From Tubiluchus corallicola (taxonomy: Eukaryota > Priapulida > Priapulimorpha > Priapulimorphida > Tubiluchidae), in the NCBI GenBank assembly GCA_030141605.1, contig JAQGDQ010002378.1:350368-391103 (forward strand): DNA of 40,736 nucleotides. Direction: 5' to 3'. The position numbers and the translations under genes are program-made. Below, piece by piece: positions 9,417 to 21,600 of this stretch (positions within the stretch are counted from its first letter, which is position 1; each line of letters begins with the position of its first letter). The notes below the pieces were generated by a model. The model had not been told where the DNA came from and made no database searches. It saw only the letters and a program-made list of their open reading frames with translations.

Positions 9417-9660
9417 ATGCTCATCACCAAACCAATAATGATAAATTCTGCTGTTTGTTTTAAGCAATTCGAGTAGCTAATAAAATAGAGCCTGTATATG
9501 CCAACATAATTTTTTCTCCCGCAAAGACCATTGTTATTACTTCTACCATTCCAAGCACCTCCGCATGCTGCGCAGTGATAAGAGTCGACTTCATCTTCAA
9601 AGTTTCGGCTGTTTGTGCATTTGCATTCATCGTAATTAGTCAGCACAGCAAAATTGTGTT
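9377..9660 (-). CDS. WSC gene, module 3 terminal exon E (second half of WSC domain 12, C-terminus)
   Basis: Acceptor TTTATGCAG, entered in phase 1. Encodes NFAVLTNYDECKC, YHCAACGGAWNGRSNNNGLC and YRLYF. Where other E exons end at VYS and a donor, this one reads on through SYSNCLKQTAEF into a hydrophobic stretch (FIIIGLVMSIVFG), then FLSACPLI and TAA at 9377-9379. The hydrophobic end could be a transmembrane tail or a GPI-anchor signal. The last 11 or so codons and the stop match dispersed repeat Q (9180-9416), so the C-terminus is partly repeat-derived. It could also be unspliced intron read-through if a later exon exists outside. Confidence 0.75.
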
Positions 9661-12600
9661 CTGCATAAAAAATAAGGCGTTTGCTGTATGAATTCGTGAA
9701 ATACGAAATAAAGTAAAGCTGAAATAAATATGAAAGAAAAAGCTGAATCAAAGACATGTTTTTGGCCACTACTTTGAGTGAAAAAGTAGGTCCAACTCCA
9801 TGATCTAGTTACAACTATTCATCGCCATATTTCGTTACCAGCAAGGAAATCAATAGGCCTATTGTTTACTGCTCATTTCTATTACACTCAGTCCACATTC
9901 ATTTGGGGTACTCTAAACAAGTAATTACTTCTTGAGTACTACACGGGTTATTTGCGGCTTGGCATCTTGTGCACATAATAATAAATATGTTATTAAATAC
10001 TTTTATGTACAATGCTGTAATGATCGTTGAGGATATATTTAATAAATAAATAAAACAAGTTGGGACATGCATGAACTGTTGTATCCAGATGTAGTGTTCA
10101 AGTTTGGACATGCATGAACTGTTGTATCTAGGTGTAGTGTTCAAGTTTGGACATGCATGAACTGTTGTATCTAGGTGTAGTGTTCAAGTTTGGACATGCA
10201 TGAACTGTTGTATCTAGGTGTAGTGTTCAAGTTTGGACATGCATGAACTGTTGTATCCAGGTGTAGTGTTCAAGTTTGGACATGAATGAACTGTTGTATC
10301 CAGGTGTAGGGCTCAAGTTTGGACATGCATGAACTGTTGTATCTAGGTGTAGTGTTCAAGTTTGGACATGCATGAACTGTTGTATCTAGATGTAGTGTTC
10401 AAGTTTGGACATACATGAACTGTTGTATCCAGATGTAGTGTTCAAGTTTGAAAATGCATGAACTGTTGTATCTAGGTGTAGTGTTCAAGTTTGGACATGC
10501 ATGAACTGTTGTATCTAGATGTAGTGTTCAAGTTTGGACATACATGAACTGTTGTATCCAGATGTAGTGTTCAAGTTTGAAAATGCATGAACTGTTGTAT
10601 CTAGGTGTAGTGTTCAAGTTTGGACATGCATGAACTGTTGTATCTAGGTGTAGGACTCAAGTTTGGACATGAATGAACTGTTGTATCTAGGTGTAGTGTT
10701 CAAGTTTGGACATGAATGAACTGTTGTATCTAGGTGTAGTGTTCAAGTTTGAACATGCATGAACTGTTGTATCTAGGTGTAGTGTTCAAGTTTGAACATG
10801 CACGAACTGTTGTATCCAGGTGTAGTGTTCAAGTTTGGACATGCATGAACTGTTGTATCCAGGTGTAGTGTTCAAGTTTGAACATGCACGAACTGTTGTA
10901 TCTAGGTGTAGTGTTCAAGTTTGGACATGCATGAACTGTTGTATCCAGGTGTAGTGTTCAAGTTTGGACATGCATGAACTGTTGTACCCAGGTGTAGTGT
11001 TCAAGTTTGAACATGCACGAACTGTTGTATCTAGGTGTAGTGTTCAAGTTTGGACATGCATGAACTGTTGTATCTAGGTGTAGTGTTCAAGTTTGGACAT
11101 GCATGAACTGTTGTATCCAGGTGTAGTGTTCAAGTTTGGACATGCATGAACTGTTGTATCCAGGTGTAGTGTTCAAGTTTGGACATGCATGAACTGTTGT
11201 ACCCAGGTGTAGTGTTCAAGTTTGAACATGCACGAACTGTTGTATCTAGGTGTAGTGTTCAAGTTTGAACATGCACGAACTGTTGTATCTAGGTGTAGTG
11301 TTCAAGTTTGGACATGCATGAACTGTTGTATCCAGGTGTAGTGTTCAAGTTTGGACATGCATGAACTGTTGTACCCAGGTGTAGTGTTCAAGTTTGAACA
11401 TGCACGAACTGTTGTATCCAGGTGTAGTGTTCAAGTTTGGACATGCATGAACTGTTGTATCCAGGTGTAGTGTTCAAGTTTGAACATGCACGAACTGTTG
11501 TATCTAGGTGTAGTGTTCAAGTTTGGACATGCATGAACTGTTGTATCCAGGTGTAGTGTTCAAGTTTGGACATGCATGAACTGTTGTACCCAGGTGTAGT
11601 GTTCAAGTTTGAACATGCACGAACTGTTGTATCTAGGTGTAGTGTTCAAGTTTGGACATGAATGAACTGTTGTATCTAGGTGTAGTGTTCAAGTTTGGAC
11701 ATGCATGAACTTTTGTATCTAGATGTAGTGTTCAAGTTTGGACATACATGAACTGTTGTATCCAGATGTAGTGTTCAAGTTTGAAAATGCATGAACTGTT
11801 GTATCTAGGTGTAGTGTTCAAGTTTGGACATGCATGAACTGTTGTATCTAGATGTAGTGTTCAAGTTTGGACATACATGAACTGTTGTATCCAGATGTAG
11901 TGTTCAAGTTTGGACATGCATGAACTGTTGTATCTAGGTGTAGTGTTCAAGTTTGAACATGCATGAACTGTTGTATCTAGGTGTAGTGTTCAAGTTTGGA
12001 CATGAATGAACTGTTGTATCTAGGTGTAGTGTTCAAGTTTGAACATGCATGAACTGTTGTATCTAGGTGTAGTGTTCAAGTTTGGACATGCATGAACTGT
12101 TGTATCTAGGTGTAGTGTTCAAGTTTGGACATGCATGAACTGTTGTATCTAGGTGTAGTGTTCAAGTTTGGACATGCACGAACTGTTGTACCTAGGTGTA
12201 GTGTTCAAGTTTGGACATGCATGAACTGTTGTATCTAGGTGTAGTGTTCAAGTTTGGACATGCATGAACTGTTGTATCTAGGTGTAGGGCTCAAGTTTGA
12301 ACATACATGAACTGTTGTACCTAGGTGTAGTGTTCAAGTTTGGACATGCATGAACTGTTGTATCTAGGTGTAGTGTTCAAGTTTGGACATGCATGAACTG
12401 TTGTACCTAGGTGTAGTGTTCAAGTTTGAACATGCATGAACTGTTGTATCTAGGTGTAGTGTTCAAGTTTGGACATGCATGAACTGTTGTATCCAGGTGT
12501 AGTGTTCAAGTTTGGACATGCATGAACTGTTGTATCCAGATGTAGTGTTCAAGTTTGGACATGCATGAACTGTTGTATCCAGGTGTAGTGTTCAAGTTTG

Positions 12601-15600
12601 GACATGCATGAACTGTTGTATCCAGGTGTAGGACTCAAGTTTGGACATGCATGAACTGTTGTACCCAGATGTAGTGTTCAAGTTTGGACATGCATGAACT
12701 GTTGTATCCAGATGTAGTGTTCAAGTTTGGACATGCATGAACTGTTGTATCCAGGTGTAGTGTTCAAGTTTGGACATGCATGAACTGTTGTATCCAGGTG
12801 TAGGACTCAAGTTTGGACATGCATGAACTGTTGTACCTAGGTGTAGTGTTCAAGTTTGGACATGCATGAACTGTTGTATCTAGGTGTAGTGTTCAAGTTT
12901 GGACATGCATGAACTGTTGTATCTAGGTGTAGTGTTCAAGTTTGGACATGCACGAACTGTTGTACCTAGGTGTAGTGTTCAAGTTTGGACATGCATGAAC
13001 TGTTGTATCTAGGTGTAGTGTTCAAGTTTGGACATGCATGAACTGTTGTATCTAGGTGTAGGGCTCAAGTTTGAACATACATGAACTGTTGTACCTAGGT
13101 GTAGGACTCAAGTTTGGACATGCATGAACTGTTGTATCTAGGTGTAGTGTTCAAGTTTGGACATGCATGAACTGTTGTACCTAGGTGTAGTGTTCAAGTT
13201 TGAACATGCATGAACTGTTGTATCTAGGTGTAGTGTTCAAGTTTGGACATGCATGAACTGTTGTATCCAGGTGTAGTGTTCAAGTTTGGACATGCATGAA
13301 CTGTTGTATCCAGATGTAGTGTTCAAGTTTGGACATGCATGAACTGTTGTATCCAGGTGTAGTGTTCAAGTTTGGACATGCATGAACTGTTGTATCCAGG
13401 TGTAGGACTCAAGTTTGGACATGCATGAACTGTTGTATCTAGGTGTAGTGTTCAAGTTTGAAAATGCATGAACTGTTGTATCCAGGTGTAGTGTTCAAGT
13501 TTGGACATGCACGAACTGTTGTATCTAGGTGTAGGACTCAAGTTTGGACATGCATGAACTGTTGTATCCAGATGTAGTGTTCAAGTTTGGACATGCATGA
13601 ACTGTTGTATCCAGGTGTAGTGTTCAAGTTTGGACATGCATGAACTGTTGTATCTAGGTGTAGTGTTCAAGTTTGGACATGCATGAACTGTTGTATCTAG
13701 GTGTAGTGTTCAAGTTTGGACATGAATGAACTGTTGTATCTAGGTGCAGTGTTCAAGTTTGGACATGAATGAACTGTTGTATCCAGATGTAGTGTTCGAG
13801 TTTGGACATGCATAAACTGTTGTATCCAGGTGTAGTGTTCAAGTTTGGACATGAATGAACTGTTGTATCTAGGTGTAGTGTTCAAGTTTGGACATGCATG
13901 AACTGTTGTATCTAGATGTAGTGTTCAAGTTTGGACATGCACGAACTGATACTTCATTAAAAGAGTTTAAAGGTTTTTTTCTCTAAATCACAAAAGATAT
14001 CCTTGCATTTACAGTTTTATCCAAAGTAATTAAAACAATGCAAATAAAACATACCCAATACGTGGCAATGACTCACACACATTTTTGGTGACATGCTTTG
14101 TCTTTTCAAGACAGTTGACTCTCCAAATGTGTCTTCTTCACTTTTTCTATAGCAACCAGTTCCTAGTTTCTCCCCCAAAGGAAATCCTTGTATAAAAAAC
14201 ATAAGCAATTTGAATCAGCAGAAATAATTCTAAACATGCCTTTGTTTATTATTGACATTCATACATCAGGACAAACTGCAAAAAACTCTGAAACATGCTG
14301 GGGGTTTTGAGGCCACCTAGGCCCCAATGTGGCTGAGGGGCAAAGCCCCCTTGGAGCCAGCAACAAATTACAATTTTGTGACCATAGAGAGCCTCTAAGT
14401 GGACTTAAAATATCACTTACCTTGTTTCATGCATAATTTAAAATACCCAACAATCAAGGATACATGATACCTAATTGTCTCAAAAACGCCTAAGTAATGG
14501 CCGCTCCTATGCAAAAGTATATAAAAACTGTCTGCAATTGACTCAAATAACTCCGCACAATTGATTCTATAATTTTATACATAGAGATATACACGTGGTT
14601 ACACTGATGTACGTGACGTAAACAAAGTGACGGCCTGCCATCTAGCAGTCAGCTTGTGAAATAATGTACTGGGTCCGTAAAAATTTTCTCAACGAATTTA
14701 CGCGATTTACAAAAATGGCACTACTGGTCTTCCAAAAACTCAGAATTCCGCGTATCCGCAGAATATTCTCATTCCTGCACACATACATTAAAATAGTATA
14801 AAAAAGAAATATAACATAGCAGGTGCAAATGCACTTACGCTGGATTTTAGAAAACATGAAACGACACACAAAAATAAAATCTATATAGAACCAAAACACT
14901 AAACTTCATTACATCCCATTACACATGTCATATACATTATATAGCATAAATTATAGACTCTATACAAGACGTTATTTACAAAAATATGGCACGGAGATAA
15001 GCAATTAGGCTAATGACATTGTCACGTTTCGGATAAAGTCACGGGAAATTAACGTTAGTTAATCTTTTACTGAAAACTGACAAACTGGTGGCATCAACTA
15101 CATGAGAATCCAGAGCATTCAAAGTTTACAACTCTGTTAGCAAATGAGAATCTTCTCCAAAAAGATGTAAACATTTCGAAGTTGTGAAATGCAAGTTTCA
15201 CTTGAAAGCAAGCACAGCTAAACACGCTCTAGATCAGGTTCTGTTTGTGACAAGTCTCTACAGCATTTCTCTAATGTGTGACAACACATGCGACTGCAAA
15301 TAATGCAATTACAAGTTTCATTGTTGTGCCTGATTAACTTGCTGACCAATGAGAAATTTCACTTTTTACACAATGTGCATTAATTGTGTTACAATGAGTA
15401 TTTCCAGGTACAAACAACCAACGGATCTATTAAGGGAGGTTCTTAAGCTTTGTAATGAACACATTTTTGTGTCAAGATCATTTTTCGGTTCTGCAAAATA
15501 CGTTTTCCTTTGTATTCGTTTACGTTTTCGGTAAATTTATTAAGTGTTTTATGCTGTCTTGTTCACTAAATGAAGAATTTTTCATGGGGTAGCAGAGGAT

Positions 15601-18600
15601 TTTTCTCAAATGGTTAAATTATTTGCCCACTTAGACAAAAACAGCCAACATCTTCAAATAGCTAATGAAATATCCAAATGGAATATGTTATTTATGCAAA
15701 TGAGGGACATGAACTTTTTGTGCGCTAATGATATTTGTATAGAAAAATTGTGTAAAATTTCACACAGCAGAAAGCCACAGCTTAACTGAAACAAAAGGTT
15801 ACCATTGTGTTTGTGACATGCAGCCGCCATGTTCATTGTCCTGCTGTAACTTCTAACATCACGCTGCACGAATGGGCATTGCTAAAGTTGGCGTTGCTAT
15901 GATGACTGAGAAATTTTTTGTCTGCCATCTAGGGGGAGATGAAAAAACAATGCAAGCGCGTAATTGCATTATTTGCAGTCGTACTTGACTGCCATCTAGG
16001 GGGAGCTGAAAAAACAATGCAAACGTATAATTGCATTATTTGCAGTCGTACTTGACTGCCATCTAGGGGGAGGTGAAAAAACAATGCAAGCGCGTAATTG
16101 CATTATTTGCAGTCATACTTGACTGCCATCTAGAGGGAGGTGAAAAAACAATGCAAGCGCGTAATTGCATTATCTACAGTCGTACTTGACTGCCATCTAG
16201 AGGGAGGTGAAAAAACAATGCAAGCGCGTAATTGCATTATTTGCAGTCATACTTGACTGCCATCTAGAGGGAGGTGAAAAAACAATGCAAGCGCGTAATT
16301 GCATTATCTACAGTCGTACTTGACTGCCATCTAGGGGGAGGTGAAAAAACAATGTAAGCGCGTAATTGCATTATTTGCAGTCGTATGCGACTGTTACACA
16401 CAATATGAATTTAACTTGAAGAACCCGTTTAATTTCAAAATTTACTCACCAGCTGTAGGATAGACCAGCATTGCCCATTCACCACCACAAGCTAAGCAAG
16501 ACGAGTCATGTATATTACATTGTTCACGGGTACTGCCACATTTGAAGTTACAAGGGTTTCTGGCAGACGAATACCTTCCATACGAGTGGCCGCAGTGACA
16601 CTCTGTTCCATACTGTAAGCCAGCAAACGCGAAGCCAAATTTCAAACAATGCCGCTTGCATTTTTCCGGTGTTAAATATCGAAATCTCGTCCTGTGTGGC
16701 ATGTCTCTCGTTCCTTTATGAGGTCGTCCTGCTCTTGGATCTCTATCTTCCCAGCAACCCAAGATTTCTGACTCGAGTGCAAAATCTAGAAGATGGAAAA
16801 GTAGAAAGAGAAAAAATAATGAAAATACCAAAAACGCCCTGTCATGCATTTATGAAATCTCTTAATGCGGTAGACACGATGGAGTGTGGACTCTGCTGTG
16901 CAGGCAAAGGTATCGTTACAGAGCGAAATGTGATTGATATTCGACCTTCCCCTTCCCCACTGGGAGAGACTTGTCCATGCGAAGCCATTGTATAGCGGCG
17001 TTGAATAGCAGGTATAAAACCATCATGGCCTCATCAATTCAGAAGGTAAACCGGGCAGGTGCGATTACCAGCTAAGCACATGTTCTGTCAGTGATGGCTC
17101 GTGTATAGATACTGTGGAATTGCATCACCCCCTAATTTATTTCAATATTGTTGATAATATTCAATATAATAAGTCCTTTTCTTTAGTCCTTTCTTTATAC
17201 TTGTACGGTCCAAAGCAGGTGAGAATAGTACTGTTTGCTTCCCAGCCCAGCACACTGGTATGTTTAGCTGTTGTGTGCATGAGGCCATGCCCACATGTTT
17301 GAGATAACCCGGTGTACGCCGCACTGCTGGCATCTGCTGCTAGGTAGAGAAAGTACAGTCGCTCACACAGTTTGTTGTCAGTTGTCATATGCTTAAAACT
17401 GGGTACCAGCATATTCCCGAAGTGCGGCAATTTAGGTTATTCATAGTCAAATTATGGCATTAAGAAGTGAGACTTATTACTGCTAAAGACCAGTGAGCAG
17501 AGGCAAGTTATCCTATAGGCTAGTATAGGCTGCAGCCTAGAACCTCACAAGCTTTGTAACATTTGCTAAAAATCTGTTTTTCAATACGGTTGTTTTTAAA
17601 TATGCAATAATTTCATTTGCAATAAATAGTAAAATAGTGGCATTTCTTAAAGAATATTTTTAGTGACAAACGAAAGATAGCTATTCTAGTTCGTTTAAAA
17701 AATTCGCAAAAAGTTTGCTTCAAGCTTTGTAACTGTTGCTAAAATACGTCACAAGTTATTCAAGATAGGTGTGGGGGAATTGAGGAAGACTTCTCCGAAG
17801 GGCCGGATAATTTCCGGATAATAAAGGGCCCTGCTAGTGGGAAAGAAAAGGCGCTGATTAAACGTTGACTTACTTTCAGTGGCATAAACGGAAACAGTAT
17901 TTTTTCCTGGACAGGTTCCAGTGACTGTACTTGTACAATTTTTACAGTTCAACGAAAACTTGTCAAACGGAAATCCGTTGCCGCATTTGCAGACGAATTC
18001 ATCGCTTAGTGCGTAATGGAGGCTGCCAAACAAATATCCTTCATTTCCGCACGTTTCCGTGCATTTTTGATCTAAATCATTGGATCGTTGCATCAGGCGT
18101 TCCGTATGTGGAAAGTATGTCTCAGGCTTATAATATGGAAAACATCCTTGATACTTGTGTGGTGCTATACAGAAAGATAAAATGAGGATTAGTTGAAAGA
18201 AGATGCTTATGTTCACTCAGACTTGTAAATAGGGACGATGCTATCATGACATAAGTTAGTATAACATCATATTATCACAAAAGGTAGGATACATAATCAT
18301 TCGTAGGATAGAATGAGATAAAGTCACGTGACTCCATGATGAAGACTCCAAAGTATTGCAGAACATTACATGTCTACTGAACAACAATAAACTGTACTTG
18401 AATTGAAGTAGAAACATTAAACTGTGACCGGTATTACCTCCAGTGTCGTACACGGCGTAAAGACCAGCACCACTACCGCAGTAGCCGTTATTGTCACCGT
18501 CACATTTTTCACACGGCTGCTCAGCGGCAACTGTAGCACTTCCGGTACCAACGGTATTATCACAGTGACAAATGTAGCTTGCGTCCTTCCGTTCGAGCAA

Positions 18601-21600
18601 AGCAAAACTGCCAGAAGATCTACTTGTGTTACTAAAAACCATGCAGCGAGACACACACTCATAAGCTGACTTCACATTAGATGTTTCCGCAAAGGTGATA
18701 TGAGTTGGAAATTTCCAGCATCCTCTGTACTCTGGACGAGAATCTTTCCACTCTGTGAAGACAAAACACAGGTACATGTAGAACCGTTGGCTTATAAACC
18801 TCGTTGAAATTTTATCACGTCCGATTAAAGTCCCATTAATCACTTTTTTCTTTTAATTACTAACATGATTTTTACACGTTTACAACGATTCTAAATTATA
18901 TAAACCTCTCACAAACCATTACCAGTATTGCTCATTATTATTGTTATCATTGTTGTTGCTCTTGCTGCTCTTGCTGCTGTTGTTATTGTTGCTGCTCTTG
19001 TTGCTGCTCTTGCTGTTGTTGCTGCTGCTGCTTTTGCTGCTGATGGTGATGATGGTGATGGTGGTGGTGGTGGTGATGATGATGATGATGATGATGATGA
19101 GGAAGAGGAGGAGGAGGAGGAGGAGGTGATGGTGATGATGATGATGATGATGATGAGGAGGAGGAGGAGGTGGTGGTTGTTGTTGTTGTTGCTGCCGTTT
19201 GAAACACATCAAAAAACAATGGCCAACTTTAACATTTTCTCAAGATTAAGTTTTCCACTGCCTAGCCTGCATCTCAACTTCAACGTGGATTATTTCAGCT
19301 TAGAAATAACATAGAGCGATGAACTTGGTATCAAAATGATCCTCGTGAAATGAAAATTCAGGATATCACTTCGTGACTGACTAGAGAAGCTTAATTGCCA
19401 ACTTATGGATGATTTTGCTATACAAGTAAACATTTGCCAGTCCTTCCCGATCAGCAGACAGCTCAATACTTTCTTGCGTATTATTAACACGAATAAATAA
19501 ATAATAATCGCATAGTAGAAATTAGTTGATTGTACTTAATATCGAGATTAGGAACTTTTAAAGAAACAATTCCTCACCAGTATACACCCTGTAAATGCTG
19601 GCTTGAACTTCAATCTTACTTCCACACCGATCAAAGTGATTATTACGTCCAGTAAAAGCGCCACCACACGCACCGCAATGCTTCTTTACCACACTTAAAA
19701 ATTTAGCAGGAATAATAACGGGTCAGTATAACGGGTCATTTTTATATAAAGTTGAATACAACCATTTCGCTCCTGGTCATTTTGCAAACGGTAAACAGGT
19801 TTGGCGAAGGCATAGCGAGATATGACTGTAAGTGAAGCTAATAACTCATGTCTATTAGTTAAAGGACACATCAACACTTTCAGAATGAAATGGTAACCTC
19901 TACTGTGACATGTTTAAACAAAGTCTTTTGTATCAAAATTAAAAATCAATAATGCCTACCACTCACCAGAATAAACTCTATGAACGCTACTATAGCCTGT
20001 TACGTTTGACCCGCACAGGTCAAAATAATTATTACGGCCCGTAAAAGCTCCGGCACAAGTAGCACAATGGACTTGGTCATGTTCAGTCACTGGTGTTATG
20101 TAACTTGTACACGTGCATTCATCATAATTGTTTAACACGGCAAAATCTTCACCTGAAAACACGAATTCAAAAGTGATGAACGAAGGAAAAATCTAGAGGC
20201 ATAAAATATTGAGGTACATAATCTCTTACTGGGTAACAGTACAATAACAACAACAATGGGTAGCAGTACAGTAACAACAACAATGGGTAACAATAGAGTA
20301 ACAACAACAATGGGTAAAAATAGAGTAACAACAACAATGGGTAACAGTACAGTAACAACAACAATGGGTAACAATACCGTAACAACAACAATGGGTAACA
20401 ATAGAGTAACAACAACAATGGGTAACAATACAGTAACAACAACAATGGGTAACAATACAGTAACAACAACAATGGGTAACAGTACAGTAACAACAACAAT
20501 TGGTAACAATACAGTAACAACAACAATGGGTAACAGCTACCAAATAAAAGATCTGTATGACACCTTGAAAGCTTACCTTGTTAAGGTAGCAGAAATGAGT
20601 GAATGAAAAAATGGTTAGGGTCAGTAGACACGATGAAATGGAAAAAGAGAGTAAGATTAGGGATAGGAAGAAGGAGAAGAAATGACCACAGTGTGTTTTA
20701 TTTACATACAACTATATTAAAATAGCATTACAATTGATTGGAGGCCATATATATTGCAACTGCACTCTTCATACAACTTGGTAAAATATTTCACAATAAT
20801 TGCTGTATGTAAAGGCAAATCACAACGTTATGACACCCTTAGCTGACATATCAGCCTGCACATCTCTCTTACGGATTTATGGTTATCTATATCATGAAGC
20901 GCAGTACAAAATTAAGTTGTAATTTATCAGTATTACCTATGTGGTTGTTGTGAATGACATGTACTTAGACAATGCTTATATCCAAAGCAGGCTGAACAAC
21001 TGCTCGTGGTGTACTACCATTTTTGAATTGAAACTTTGTTTGCTATTATAACACTTATATAAAAACGGCTTCTGAAACTAAGTGAATTATGAAATACGTG
21101 TTTTAGATGAAAGAATACGCATTTCCTGTGGAGAATTTCTTACACTGGGTCCCAAAACCCTTCTGGCGCCCCTCAAAATTTGGTGCCCTAAATTACAGCT
21201 TAGTCTGCCTATAGATAGATGCGCCCTGTAAACAAGTACCACCCTCTACGGTGCTAGCAGGTATGGTACGGTACATGCGCAAGGAAATAGTAAATGGCAA
21301 AAAAGTTTAATTATGAATTTGTCTTCACTAGAAGTTTGTGGTTTCTCAGCCTTGCTACCTGACTCATGTGGCAGTTCCCTAGTTTAAAGTTATGAAAAGA
21401 AAAACATTCTTAGAATTTCAATTTTAGAACTTTTGAACAGTTTTTTTAAATGTTGATTTCGTTTTCCATTTTTGCCTGTAAACTTTTTTAATTGCATTGA
21501 GTTTGTTGTTAAAAATATCGTTCCTTTGAAGTTTTTATTTTTCTTTTCATTTTTCTATTGTGTTTGCTGAATTTGTTGTTTGTTACATTCAAATGCATAT

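Noticed and set aside
10060-13950. Regularly spaced repeat that might look like a CRISPR array
   Set aside because: Units are directly adjacent with no unique spacers, and the context is a eukaryotic intron. It is a minisatellite.
14642-14899. 85-residue minus-strand frame
   Set aside because: Partly overlaps dispersed repeat S, has no family resemblance and lacks exon-like splice signals.
18919-19314. Open frames with poly-His, poly-Ser or poly-Asp in the intron
   Set aside because: Trinucleotide repeat read-through with no splice context.
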